DNA of 36,571 bases from an uncultured Clostridia bacterium (lineage in GTDB: Bacteria > Bacillota > Clostridia > Oscillospirales > Ruminococcaceae): contig CANPXN010000026.1 of the NCBI GenBank assembly GCA_947586185.1, positions 1-36,571 of the forward strand, written 5' to 3'. Position 1 is the stretch's first letter; each line of letters opens with the position of its first letter. Below, piece by piece: positions 17,999 to 26,184 of the stretch. The notes under the pieces are model-generated. The model searched no databases. It saw only the letters and a program-made list of their open reading frames with translations, and was not told the DNA's origin. Position numbers and translations under genes: made by a program.

Positions 17999-18484
17999 GT
18001 GACCGATTTTGAGCAGGTGTATGAGCAGTATTACAGGGCGGTTTATCTTTATGCCTTGGGAATATCGGGCAGCGAAAGCCTTGCGGAGGATATTACTGCG
18101 GACACCTTTTTCAAGGCTCTGAAAAATATAGATAAATTCAGAGGAAGCTGTGATATAAGGGTATGGCTTTGTCAGATAGCCAAAAATACCTTTTATAATC
18201 ACTGTAAAAAGCAAAACCGCATGACAGGAGAGGAAGTTCCGGAGGATGTAAGTTCGGGCATCAGCATTGAGGACAGCCTTTCAGACGACGAGTCGGCAAT
18301 GAGGATACACGAATATCTGCATAGTATGGAAGAGCCTTATAAGGAGGTATTTTCCCTTAGAGTCTTCGGGGAGCTTTCGTTCAGGCAGATAGGAGGTATC
18401 TTCAATAAAAGCGAAAGCTGGGCAAGGGTCACATATCACCGTGCAAGGCTCAGACTTATAGACAAAATGGAGGCAGGAAAATGA
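17999..18484 (+). CDS. ECF-family RNA polymerase sigma factor
   Basis: A 161-residue sigma factor with only regions 2 and 4. Region 2 (about 5-75) includes FEQVYEQYYRAVYLYAL and AEDITADTFFKAL. Region 4 (about 105-158) has EPYKEVFSLRVFGELSFRQI and the helix-turn-helix ending in WARVTYHRAR. It recruits RNA polymerase to stress-type promoters and is probably held inactive by the anti-sigma factor encoded next. GGGAGGTGA fits GTG 17999 better than the upstream ATG 17981. The stop overlaps the next ATG (ATGA). Confidence 0.92.
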   Translation: MTDFEQVYEQYYRAVYLYALGISGSESLAEDITADTFFKALKNIDKFRGSCDIRVWLCQIAKNTFYNHCKKQNRMTGEEVPEDVSSGISIEDSLSDDESAMRIHEYLHSMEEPYKEVFSLRVFGELSFRQIGGIFNKSESWARVTYHRARLRLIDKMEAGK

Positions 18485-19218
18485 GTGAAATTAATTGCAG
18501 TATTATCGGGGATCTTCTCCCTCTCTACGCAGACGGAGCGGTAAGCAGCGAAACCGCCGAGGCTGTCAGCAGGCATCTTGAACAGTGCACCGTATGCAGT
18601 GAAGAGCTTGAAAGGCTGAAAAGAAAGCTTACGATACCGGCAGTAAAGGACGCAGGTATCATAAAAAAGCTCAGAGCAAGGCTGCTGCGCAAAAAGGTAA
18701 TAATAGCGCTTGGCTCAGTCTTAGGTACTCTTGCAATAGGGTTAGGGGGCTTCTGCTTTATGACCATGTATGAGATTCCTATGGACTATGACGAGGTAAA
18801 GGATCACTTGGTTATCACAGACGACGGAAACGGAAATTACAACCTGTATACAAAGGACCTGAATTATCACTGTGCATACGGAACGGCTACGGAAAGTGTA
18901 CCGAATGATGAAAAGCTTTGCGGCGATCAGGTCTTTGTTATGGGATATACTCAGAACATCTGGCAGAAATATTTTTCATCGGGAAAAAAAGAAAAGATTT
19001 GCCAGTTGAATATGTATGACGTTGAAAACGGAAAGCCTACCTACAATGAAGCTCTTGAAAGCGATCGTGAATATCCGGAGCAGGTGAAAAACGACGACGG
19101 CACATATACGCTTTTGAGAACTGTAAAGGTTTATTACAATAAGGCTGTGTGTAATAATTGTGATTTCAATAGTAATGAAGATGATCTCGGAGAGCTTGTC
19201 TGGGAGCGTAAGGAATAA
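18481..19218 (+). CDS. Membrane anti-sigma factor with zinc-finger (zf-HC2) domain
   Basis: A 245-residue protein. The N-terminus is a zf-HC2 anti-sigma module with C6, H32, C36 and C39 (HLEQCTVC). One membrane helix lies at about 72-95, then an extracellular region of about 145 residues that is polar, Tyr- and Asp/Asn-rich and unlike known sensors to my eye. Overlap with the ECF sigma gene and this architecture make it the cognate inhibitor. The outer domain probably senses an envelope signal, which the sequence does not reveal. Confidence 0.88.
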   Translation: MSEINCSIIGDLLPLYADGAVSSETAEAVSRHLEQCTVCSEELERLKRKLTIPAVKDAGIIKKLRARLLRKKVIIALGSVLGTLAIGLGGFCFMTMYEIPMDYDEVKDHLVITDDGNGNYNLYTKDLNYHCAYGTATESVPNDEKLCGDQVFVMGYTQNIWQKYFSSGKKEKICQLNMYDVENGKPTYNEALESDREYPEQVKNDDGTYTLLRTVKVYYNKAVCNNCDFNSNEDDLGELVWERKE

Positions 19219-19220
19219 CA

Positions 19221-19250
19221 AAAAGGACGGCATAAAGCCGTCCTTTTATT
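19221..19250. terminator. Bidirectional terminator between anti-sigma and GT2 genes
   Basis: AAAAGGACGGC (19221-19231) pairs with GCCGTCCTTTT (19237-19247). It serves the + gene ending at 19218 and overlaps the last codon of the - gene. Confidence 0.85.
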
Positions 19251-20196
19251 CTTTATCATCAAGATATCTGTCCACTATATATTTAGGCCTTGCCTTGGTT
19301 TCAAGGTATATCTTCCCGATATATTCTCCGATAATTCCGATAGCCAGAAGCTGAAGTCCGCCGATCGCCCATACAGAAAGGGCAATGGAGGTCCAGCCTT
19401 GAATAGTATGGCCTGTAAAATACCGCACAAGAAAGTATATGAGCATGATAATGCTAACGGAGAATATCCCTACTCCAAGGGTAGTTATCATTCTTATAGG
19501 CTTTACCGACAGTGAGGTGATCCCCTCCATGGCAAAGGCAAGCATTTTTTTCAGCGGATACTTTGACTCTCCGGCAAAGCGTTCCTTTCTCTCGTAGTAA
19601 ACGCATCCGCTTTTAAAGCCGAGCATAGGGACGATCCCTCTTAAAAAGAGATTTACCTCCTTAAAGCCTTCAAGCTCACTGAGCGCTCGTCTGCTCATGA
19701 GGCGATAGTCGGCATGGTTATACTGCATCTCAACGCCCATTTTGGTCATAGCCTTGTAAAAGGTTTCAGCAGTGAACTTTTTAAAGAAGGTATCCGTTTT
19801 TCTTGCGCTTCTTACGCCATATACAATGTCACAGCCCTCAAGATACTTGTCAGTCATTTCGTCAATGGCGTCAATATCGTCCTGTAAGTCAGCGTCAAGG
19901 GATATCACAGCGTCACAGCGGTCCTTTACAGTCATAAGACCGGCAAGGAGAGCGTTCTGATGTCCCCTGTTGCGTGAAAGCTTTATGCCCTGAAATATCT
20001 TACTGCTCCTGTGAAGCTCCTCTATGATCTCCCACGTTCTGTCCTTTGAGCCGTCGTCCACAAATACGATACGGCTGTTTCCGGATATTTTCCCGGAGCT
20101 TTCAAGGGCTTCAAGCTTAGCTTTAAGCTGCGTCGAGGTTTCATGAAGGACCTCCTGTTCGTTGTAGCATGGTATAACAAGGTATAAACTAAACAT
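19246..20196 (-). CDS. Membrane GT2 glycosyltransferase (GtrB/DPM1-like)
   Basis: A 316-residue family 2 glycosyltransferase. An N-terminal GT-A domain has VIPCYNEQE, VDDGS (46-50) and the metal-binding LDADLQD (D101, D103). Two C-terminal membrane helices (about 236-258 and 268-292) match polyisoprenyl-phosphate hexosyltransferases such as GtrB. It likely moves a sugar from a nucleotide donor onto undecaprenyl phosphate for wall or lipid glycosylation. The start ATG lies one base after the TAA of the frameshift extension upstream, so translation is probably coupled. No strong own ribosome site. Confidence 0.88.
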   Translation of the reverse strand: MFSLYLVIPCYNEQEVLHETSTQLKAKLEALESSGKISGNSRIVFVDDGSKDRTWEIIEELHRSSKIFQGIKLSRNRGHQNALLAGLMTVKDRCDAVISLDADLQDDIDAIDEMTDKYLEGCDIVYGVRSARKTDTFFKKFTAETFYKAMTKMGVEMQYNHADYRLMSRRALSELEGFKEVNLFLRGIVPMLGFKSGCVYYERKERFAGESKYPLKKMLAFAMEGITSLSVKPIRMITTLGVGIFSVSIIMLIYFLVRYFTGHTIQGWTSIALSVWAIGGLQLLAIGIIGEYIGKIYLETKARPKYIVDRYLDDKE

Positions 20197-20197
20197 T

Positions 20198-20458
20198 TTA
20201 TCTACTCTTTCTTTTCTTTATACAGAATACGGCAGCTGCCGCTATTATAATTGCCAGCGCCGGTAGGACGATCCAGTATATTTTTATTCCGTCCTTTTCC
20301 TTTTTTATATTTTCCGATTTTTCCGCAGTTTTTTCCACAGCCTTTTCAAAATCCGGCTCAGCAGCCATATTGATCATTTTCATATCCTCGGCGGAAATTA
20401 CATTGGATGCATTGCTTATGCTCCCCAGCTGTCTTTGGAAAACGCTACCGTCGCCGTT
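20198..20458 (-). other. -1 frame extension of the SGNH hydrolase (membrane-anchor tail)
   Basis: In the -1 frame relative to the SGNH hydrolase, 86 open codons run from the A8 tract (20457-20464) to a TAA at 20198-20200. They encode a Glu/Lys-rich linker (KAVEKTAEKSENIKKEKDG), one membrane helix (YWIVLPALAIIIAAAAVF) and a positive tail KKRKSR. The first ATG in this frame (20383) has no good ribosome site, and reading upstream in frame stays open to the A tract, so this looks like the natural C-terminus of the hydrolase reached by frameshifting or lost by a one-base deletion. A frameshifted product would be 339 residues. Confidence 0.6.
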
Positions 20459-21216
20459 TTTTTTGCGGCGTTGATTATCCTGCCTGCAATGACCATATGC
20501 CCGATATTGTTAGGGTGAATATCAAGCTTTCCTATGTTCGTATAATTGTAGGCGTTTCCCTCAACTGAGGTGCATACATCGGCGTTCAGGCAGTCAAGAC
20601 TCTTCACCGCTTTGTTTATAGGGGCAATATACATGGCTGTAACTGTGTGGAGGGTCTTCATTACCTCCTCATACGCCGGATCGCTGCTTTCAAAGGGATT
20701 GTAAACCGTCTGAAAGATGATATCCGCATCCGGATTTATTTCTCTTAGCCTATCCTTTATCTCGGGAATGCTTTTGGCAGCCTCTGAGGCAGCCTGTGAA
20801 AGAGAATCGCTCAGACTGTCCATAAGAGCCGAGGCGTCCTGAACCGACACGGAGCCTCCGCTGAGCATACCGGAAGCTGCCGCAGCCTTTGTAAACGGTC
20901 CGAGTATATTATTCCCTCCAATGGAAACGCAGATAAGATCTGCCTTTTCAGCAGAGGCTATGACTTCCTTTTCCTCCAGTCTTTTTAAAAGATCGGAGGT
21001 TTCAGCGCCGTTTACTGCAAAGTTGTTTACCTCCGCTCCGTAGTATTCACCAAGGTAGTCGCTGTATGAAAGCTCATTTTCCGGCAGACCATAGCCTGTT
21101 GAAATGCTGTCTCCAAGAATTGTGATGCTTTCGGTGGCTTCCTGTGCCTGTATCGGGCTTATAAGGGAAAAGGCGGTCAATGCGGAAAAAAGAACTGCCG
21201 CAAATATATTTTTCAT
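20416..21216 (-). CDS. Secreted SGNH/GDSL hydrolase, ending just after a slippery A tract
   Basis: A 266-residue esterase/lipase-like protein. Signal peptide at 1-25 (cleavage near IQAQEA). SGNH blocks: GDSIS (nucleophile S37), VNGAET (G70), SIGGNN (100-103) and DIHPN (D232, H234). Likely acts on acyl or acetyl esters outside the cell. In the annotated frame it ends 13 codons after GCA AAA AAA ACG. A slip by -1 on A AAA AAA instead gives a membrane-anchored form. AAGGAG precedes the ATG. Upstream of the GT2 gene on the same strand. Confidence 0.88.
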   Translation of the reverse strand: MKNIFAAVLFSALTAFSLISPIQAQEATESITILGDSISTGYGLPENELSYSDYLGEYYGAEVNNFAVNGAETSDLLKRLEEKEVIASAEKADLICVSIGGNNILGPFTKAAAASGMLSGGSVSVQDASALMDSLSDSLSQAASEAAKSIPEIKDRLREINPDADIIFQTVYNPFESSDPAYEEVMKTLHTVTAMYIAPINKAVKSLDCLNADVCTSVEGNAYNYTNIGKLDIHPNNIGHMVIAGRIINAAKKTATVAFSKDSWGA

Positions 21217-21277
21217 TTATTTCTCCTTGAATGTTTTTGTGACATAAAACGCAGTATTTGATCAGTGTTTCCTTATT

Positions 21278-21306
21278 ATCATATCACAAGATAAGGAAAA
21301 TATCAA
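21278..21306 (-). promoter_or_regulatory. Promoter of the SGNH hydrolase-GT2 operon
   Basis: On the minus strand TTGATA, a 17-base spacer, TATGAT (5 of 6). Confidence 0.7.
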
Positions 21307-21356
21307 GGGAAAGACAGGTTATTGTATGTAACGACAAATTTTACTGCAAATACAGC

Positions 21357-21385
21357 TTGACAATCAGCGCAAAAAAGTATACAAT
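21357..21385 (+). promoter_or_regulatory. Strong promoter of the rny transcript
   Basis: TTGACA (21357-21362), a 17-base spacer, TACAAT (21380-21385). It lies about 330 bases before rny, so the transcript has a long leader. Confidence 0.7.
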
Positions 21386-21399
21386 AATTATATTGTATA
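21378..21399. promoter_or_regulatory. Inverted repeat over the -10 box (candidate operator)
   Basis: TATACAAT (21378-21385) and ATTGTATA (21392-21399) are perfect 8-base inverted arms around 6 bases, covering the -10 box and start point of the upstream rny promoter. The placement suits a repressor; the regulator is unknown. Chance is possible in such AT-rich sequence. Confidence 0.4.
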
Positions 21400-21714
21400 A
21401 ATTTGCACAATTATTACTGCGGCTTTTATGCGGCTGTAATCAAATCATAATTTTTGAAAGGACAAAAAGCCTTTATATACAATTCAGCTGGAGATTTACC
21501 ATACAACGAAAAAATTGGGGCGATGTCTAAAACTTATATTTGGAGTATATATATACGCATAAAAATGCGTTTTGCTTTAAATTAAATATGAAAAAAATTA
21601 TAGCGACATTATCCTGCCGCAGTATATAGTTATTGTATAATTTCTATGGGCAGCATCGTATAGGACCCTTGGGGCTTTATACGGTATTGCCATAAATACT
21701 GTTAAGGAGGTAAT
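21392..21714 (+). promoter_or_regulatory. Long 5' leader of rny with hairpin before the ribosome site
   Basis: About 320 bases without a convincing gene. A stem at 21649-21691 (outer GGCA/TGCC, inner CGTATA/TATACG) lies just ahead of AAGGAGG. A second TATAAT at 21636-21641 lacks a good -35. A 20-codon frame from ATG 21523 has only a poor site (GGGGCG directly before it). No known riboswitch is recognised. Confidence 0.45.
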
Positions 21715-23292
21715 GTGCAAACAATGAGTACTGTTACTATTGCTGTTATATGCGGTATTGCGGCGCTGATAATTGGTGCTGCGGTTTCGGGATTCATTTG
21801 CTTCAGACAGGGCATATCCTATCGTCAGAAGCAGGCGGAGTCAGTTATCGGCTCTGCGGAAAAAGAAGCCGAGCGTATTGTTGCCGACGCTGAAAAAGAA
21901 GCCGAGAACTCAAAGAAAACCGCTCTTGTTGAAGCAAAGGATGAAATTCACAAGCTGCGTTCCGACGCAGAAAAAGAAATCAAGGACAGACGATCAGACA
22001 TTTCACGTCAGGAAAGACGCATTCAGCAGAAGGAAGAATCGCTGGATAAGAAAAACGACAACCTTGAAAGAAAAGAGGATGCTCTCCAGAACAAGCTGAA
22101 ATCTGCTGAGGAAAAGTTAAAGGAAGCTGAAACTATCAAGAAAAGCCAGATAGATATTCTCGAAAGAATATCGGAATTTACAAAGGATCAGGCAAAGGAA
22201 TATATGCTGAATCTTTTGGAAAACGACCTTGTTCATGAAAAGGCTGTGAAGATAGCAGGCTTTGAGCAGCAGATCAAGGATGAATGTGAGGAAAAGGCGA
22301 GAAGCTATATCTCTCTTGCAATTGCAAAATGCGCTGCCGAACAGGTTTCGGAGGCTACCGTTTCAGTTGTAGCCCTTCCGAATGATGAAATGAAGGGCAG
22401 GATCATCGGCAGAGAGGGAAGAAATATTCGTACCTTTGAAACTCTCACCGGAGTTGACCTTATTATTGACGATACACCGGAGGCGATCACTCTTTCATGC
22501 TTTGACAATGTAAGACGTGAGGTCGCAAGAATTGCTCTTGAAAAGCTCATCTCAGACGGAAGAATCCACCCGACCAGAATTGAGGAAATGGTGGACAAGG
22601 CAAGGCGTGAGGTTGAATACAGGATCAAGCAGGAGGGTGAAAGAGCCGTTCTGGAAACAAATGTACACGGTATGAACCATGAGCTTATAAAGCTTATAGG
22701 AAGACTCCGTTTCCGTACAAGCTATAGACAGAACGTCCTCAATCATTCAATCGAGGTCGCTCAGCTTGCAGGATGTCTTGCATCCGAGCTTGGAGTTGAC
22801 GCAACCTTGGCAAGAAGAGCAGGACTGCTTCACGATATAGGAAAGGCTCTTACCGCTGAAATAGAAGGCTCCCATGTACAGATAGGCGTTGATGTATGCC
22901 GTAAGTACAAGGAAAATGCTGAGGTGATACATGCGATCGAAGCTCATCATAATGATGTTGAGCCAAGAACTGTTATCGCATGCATAGTACAGGCTGCTGA
23001 TGCTATTTCTGCTGCAAGACCTGCTGCAAGAAGCGAAAACTATGAGAACTACATAAAGCGCCTCCAGAAGCTTGAGGAGATATGTATGTCCCATGAGGGT
23101 ATCGAGAAGTGTTATGCAGTTCAGGCAGGACGTGAAGTCCGTGTAATGGTATGTCCTGAGGTCGTTGATGATGACCGTATGGTTATTGCAGCAAGAGAAA
23201 TTGCAAAGCAGATCGAAAGCGAAATGGAATATCCGGGTCAGATCAAGGTACATATGATCCGTGAAAGCCGTGCGGTTGATTATGCTAAATAA
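21715..23292 (+). CDS. rny: Ribonuclease Y
   Basis: Membrane-bound endoribonuclease that starts bulk mRNA decay in Firmicutes. The 525 residues show the full order: N-terminal membrane helix (about 5-30), a long charged coiled coil (about 35-190), a KH RNA-binding domain ([15 protein letters not shown] near 228), and an HD domain with HSIEVAQL and LLHDIGKA (catalytic His-Asp). GTG 21715 lies 4 bases after AGGAGG; an ATG three codons later would be too distant. Single gene ending at a terminator. Confidence 0.96.
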   Translation: MQTMSTVTIAVICGIAALIIGAAVSGFICFRQGISYRQKQAESVIGSAEKEAERIVADAEKEAENSKKTALVEAKDEIHKLRSDAEKEIKDRRSDISRQERRIQQKEESLDKKNDNLERKEDALQNKLKSAEEKLKEAETIKKSQIDILERISEFTKDQAKEYMLNLLENDLVHEKAVKIAGFEQQIKDECEEKARSYISLAIAKCAAEQVSEATVSVVALPNDEMKGRIIGREGRNIRTFETLTGVDLIIDDTPEAITLSCFDNVRREVARIALEKLISDGRIHPTRIEEMVDKARREVEYRIKQEGERAVLETNVHGMNHELIKLIGRLRFRTSYRQNVLNHSIEVAQLAGCLASELGVDATLARRAGLLHDIGKALTAEIEGSHVQIGVDVCRKYKENAEVIHAIEAHHNDVEPRTVIACIVQAADAISAARPAARSENYENYIKRLQKLEEICMSHEGIEKCYAVQAGREVRVMVCPEVVDDDRMVIAAREIAKQIESEMEYPGQIKVHMIRESRAVDYAK

Positions 23293-23298
23293 AAAAAC

Positions 23299-23322
23299 AA
23301 AGCTCCCTTACGGGAGCTTTTT
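23299..23322 (+). terminator. Terminator after rny
   Basis: AAAGCTCCC pairs with GGGAGCTTT around TTAC, followed by T. Confidence 0.88.
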
Positions 23323-23337
23323 GCATGTCTGAAATAG

Positions 23338-23375
23338 TAAAAAATAGGACGCCTTGTGGTAAGGGCGTCCTATAA
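23338..23375 (-). terminator. Terminator of the lipoprotein gene
   Basis: ATAGGACGCC (23344-23353) pairs with GGCGTCCTAT (23364-23373). On the minus strand it ends in a T run. Confidence 0.85.
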
Positions 23376-23389
23376 AAAAATTATTTAAT

Positions 23390-24001
23390 TTAAGAATCTA
23401 TCATATCAGGTGTCAGATCAAATATAACGCTGTTGTCATTAGTTCCCTTCATTGGTCTGTATACTACCTGGAGCTGCTTCCATTCCTGCTCTGCCTCCAT
23501 TGCTACATAGCCTGAAATGGATTCACCAGGGGCAAGCTCAGGGCTGTTTAAGGACATTATGTCAGGATATTCCTGACCAGCCATCATCAATGAGTTCAGT
23601 GAAGAAACATTTGAGCTTATTACGCCGTCAACCAGAAGGTCGAAGTTATCTATTGACACAACGCTTATATCCTTGTCGGTGTTGTTAGTGATGTCGAAAA
23701 AGCATACGATAACGTCAGTTGGCTTCGGCTGGTTTTCATTCTCCTTTATCTTTGCGATAAGGGAGGCTTTTTTCAGAGTTATATCAACCTTGTCCATTGT
23801 TGATTTTTTCCCCATTTCGCCCTTTACGGTTTCACCGGTCGGCAGGGTGCTGTCATCAATAGTAGTTGAAACATAAGGGTTACTATCGTCGTATACGATA
23901 ATACTGTTGTTTTTTGCGTTGTTTTTGTCACCGCAGCCGACTGATGATAAAACCATTACAGCAGCAAGTACAGCTGAGGCAGATTTAAATAATTTATTCA
24001 T
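23390..24001 (-). CDS. Putative lipoprotein, DUF4352-like
   Basis: A 203-residue exported protein. The N-terminus is a lipoprotein signal with a SVGC lipobox (C23). An Asn/Ser/Thr-rich linker is followed by an Ig-like beta domain with the pattern VDITLKKASL, VCFFDITNNTDKDISV and ELAPGESISGYVAME, which resembles DUF4352-type extracellular immunoglobulin-like domains. Function unknown. ATG 24001 has better spacing from AAGGAG than ATG 24007. Own promoter and terminator, so monocistronic. Confidence 0.78.
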   Translation of the reverse strand: MNKLFKSASAVLAAVMVLSSVGCGDKNNAKNNSIIVYDDSNPYVSTTIDDSTLPTGETVKGEMGKKSTMDKVDITLKKASLIAKIKENENQPKPTDVIVCFFDITNNTDKDISVVSIDNFDLLVDGVISSNVSSLNSLMMAGQEYPDIMSLNSPELAPGESISGYVAMEAEQEWKQLQVVYRPMKGTNDNSVIFDLTPDMIDS

Positions 24002-24032
24002 AAACATAAACTCCTTGCATAAATATATGTTT

Positions 24033-24061
24033 ATTATATCATTAAATTATATTTATTTCAA
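24033..24061 (-). promoter_or_regulatory. Promoter of the DUF4352-like lipoprotein
   Basis: On the minus strand TTGAAA, a 17-base spacer, and a perfect TATAAT at 24033-24038. Confidence 0.75.
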
Positions 24062-24233
24062 TAGCTTTAAGCTAAAAAATGCAAAATCCCCCGAAAAAAG
24101 ACGGAGGACTTTTTATTGCCCACTAATTAGACCTACCTAATTGGCTGGACAATGTTTTATTTAAAGCGTTGTTTTCTCGTCACCAGAGGTGACAACTGAA
24201 AAATAGGTGACCGAAGGAAGTGACCTTGGTATG

Positions 24234-24264
24234 AAAAGATGAGGCAAGTAAAACTTGCCTCATC
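24234..24264 (-). terminator. Terminator of the ferredoxin gene
   Basis: GATGAGGCAAG (24238-24248) pairs perfectly with CTTGCCTCATC (24254-24264). On the minus strand it is followed by TTTTC. Confidence 0.75.
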
Positions 24265-24277
24265 TATAATTATTGAA

Positions 24278-24494
<217 letters not shown>

Positions 24495-24502
24495 CTACAT
24501 CT

Positions 24503-24530
24503 ATTGTAACATATTTTCAGAAAAAAGCAA
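24503..24530 (-). promoter_or_regulatory. Promoter of the ferredoxin gene
   Basis: On the minus strand TTGCTT, 16 bases, TACAAT, with a TG extension one base before the -10 box. Confidence 0.65.
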
Positions 24531-24550
24531 GACATTTTTTTATTTTTCAA

Positions 24551-24579
24551 TTGACAAATAATTATGAAAGGTATACTAT
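24551..24579 (+). promoter_or_regulatory. Promoter of the amidohydrolase gene
   Basis: TTGACA (24551-24556), then TATACT at 24572 (15-base spacer) or TACTAT at 24574 (17-base spacer). Confidence 0.6.
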
Positions 24580-24612
24580 TTAATTTGGATAAACAAAGAA
24601 AGGGAGAAACAT

Positions 24613-25398
24613 ATGTATATAGATTTTCATACTCACGCATTTTCTGAAAAAATAGTTGAAAGGGCTATGTCGAAGCTTATACTGACATCGCCTATGGAGC
24701 CTGTGACCGATGGTACTGTCAGCGGACTTAAAAGCATTATGAATAAAAGCAAAATTGATATTTCGGTAGTGCTGCCAATTGCAACAAAATCCTCCCAGCA
24801 TGAGGTGATAAATAACTGGGCAGCGGAAATACAGTGCAGCGATATAGTTTCTTTCGGAAGTGTTCATCCGGAGGGCGAGGACGCTTTAAGGGAGCTTGAG
24901 CGAATAAAGGCTCTTGGACTGCATGGAGTCAAATTTCATCCGGATTATCAGGAATTTTTTGTAGGTGACAAGAAGTACTTCCCTGTATACCGAAAATGTG
25001 CGGAGCTTGACCTTCCCGTAATATTCCACGCAGGCTATGATCCGGTTTCTCCGGGAAATATTCACGGGATGCCGGCGGATTTTACCCGGATAAATGATGA
25101 GATACCGGAGCTTACACTGATTCTTGCTCATATGGGAGGGATGTACCGCTGGGACGAGGTTGAAAGGCATCTTCTGGGAAGGAACATTTATTTTGATACC
25201 GCAGTTGTTGCCGGAGAGATCGGCATGGCTCAGCTACGCAGGCTCATAGAGGGACAGGGGGCTGACAGGATCCTGTTTGCAAGCGATTGTCCATGGGACG
25301 ATCCGCTCAATGAGATAGAAATGATAAAGGGACTGGGACTTTCGGCTGAGGACGAAAAGAATATCTTTTACAGAAATGCTGAAAGACTGTTGAAATAG
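24613..25398 (+). CDS. Amidohydrolase-family metal-dependent hydrolase
   Basis: A 261-residue TIM-barrel hydrolase of the Amidohydro_2 type. Metal ligands follow the family order: HTH near the N-terminus (H6, H8), GVKFHPDY, IFHAGYD, LAHMGG and SDCPW (final Asp). Relatives include decarboxylases and hydrolases with varied substrates, so the reaction is not assigned. AGGGAGAA lies ahead of ATG 24613. Single gene with its own promoter. Confidence 0.87.
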   Translation: MYIDFHTHAFSEKIVERAMSKLILTSPMEPVTDGTVSGLKSIMNKSKIDISVVLPIATKSSQHEVINNWAAEIQCSDIVSFGSVHPEGEDALRELERIKALGLHGVKFHPDYQEFFVGDKKYFPVYRKCAELDLPVIFHAGYDPVSPGNIHGMPADFTRINDEIPELTLILAHMGGMYRWDEVERHLLGRNIYFDTAVVAGEIGMAQLRRLIEGQGADRILFASDCPWDDPLNEIEMIKGLGLSAEDEKNIFYRNAERLLK

Positions 25399-25468
25399 AC
25401 AATATATACAAAATAAGTATTAGTAAAATAAGACAAAAAAGTGCAAAGGAATTTAGTAATATATTATA

Positions 25469-25497
25469 TTGACGCATTTAAATAAACGTGTTAAAAT
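25469..25497 (+). promoter_or_regulatory. Promoter of the metzincin-lipoprotein pair
   Basis: TTGACG (25469-25474), 17 bases, TAAAAT (25492-25497), about 45 bases before the start. Confidence 0.7.
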
Positions 25498-25542
25498 ATG
25501 GGTGTAAACATATTAGCCAATGTGGAGATTAGGAGGTAAAAT

Positions 25543-26169
25543 ATGAAATTAGGAAGGGTATTGTGCTCTATTGCTGTTTGTTCAACAATGATCATAGGTA
25601 TGTCGTTAAATGTACATGCCGATGAGCTGGTTAAAGGAGCAAGATGGTCATATTGTGATGTATGCAATAATCAGCCACGTTGTTTGCTTGACGTTAATAC
25701 CGATTATATGAAAGGAGCTTGGGCAGCACCTAGAGTTAAAACGCTTGCTTTTACACGGTGGGTTGCAACGTCAAATGTAAGAGTAAGAGATACTGCGTAC
25801 AGTGCAGCAAAGGTAAGGCTGCAAACATACAACAATGCTAATTCTAAGTGGCCATATGGTTCAGCAGCAGCATTAACTTGTTTGGTTAATGGTAATGGTA
25901 AAGTGTTTACAACCACTCCAAGTGCTTCTGTATTTGGTAAAAAAATAACTGCAGCAACAATATTATTTAATCCAGCATATTCAAATAAGGGCTCTGACTA
26001 TGAAATGCCAATGCGAAAAGTTGTTGTACATGAACTTGGGCATGTAATGAATTTGGCGCATCCGAGTGCGGATAGATATTCTGTAATGCGTGGTGGGATT
26101 CTCCCATGGAACGATTATGATAAGCCAAGAGCGTTTGATATTACATGCATAAGGCAAATGTACAAGTAA
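25543..26169 (+). CDS. Secreted metzincin metalloprotease
   Basis: A 208-residue exported protein. Signal peptide at 1-26 (cleavage near VHADE). The catalytic motif HELGHVMNLAH (163-173) is the metzincin HExxHxxNxxH with three zinc His and a catalytic Glu, followed by a Met-turn candidate YSVM (M182). This resembles matrixin-like M10 peptidases, with Asn where they usually have Gly. Six Cys (excluding the signal) could form disulfides. No propeptide with a cysteine switch is evident; the CDVCNNQPRC segment near the mature start could serve one. Codon choice is visibly more A/T-rich than its neighbours, hinting at transfer. Good AGGAGG site. Target unknown. Confidence 0.85.
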   Translation: MKLGRVLCSIAVCSTMIIGMSLNVHADELVKGARWSYCDVCNNQPRCLLDVNTDYMKGAWAAPRVKTLAFTRWVATSNVRVRDTAYSAAKVRLQTYNNANSKWPYGSAAALTCLVNGNGKVFTTTPSASVFGKKITAATILFNPAYSNKGSDYEMPMRKVVVHELGHVMNLAHPSADRYSVMRGGILPWNDYDKPRAFDITCIRQMYK

Positions 26170-26184
26170 AAAGGAGGAATTTAT

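Noticed and set aside
20198-20383. Independent 61-residue membrane protein
   Set aside because: The frame stays open upstream as far as the A8 tract and its ATG lacks a ribosome site, so it is better explained as the C-terminal extension of the SGNH hydrolase.
21258-21530. 90-codon frame upstream of rny
   Set aside because: It starts before the rny promoter, crosses the promoter region of both divergent transcripts and resembles no protein family.
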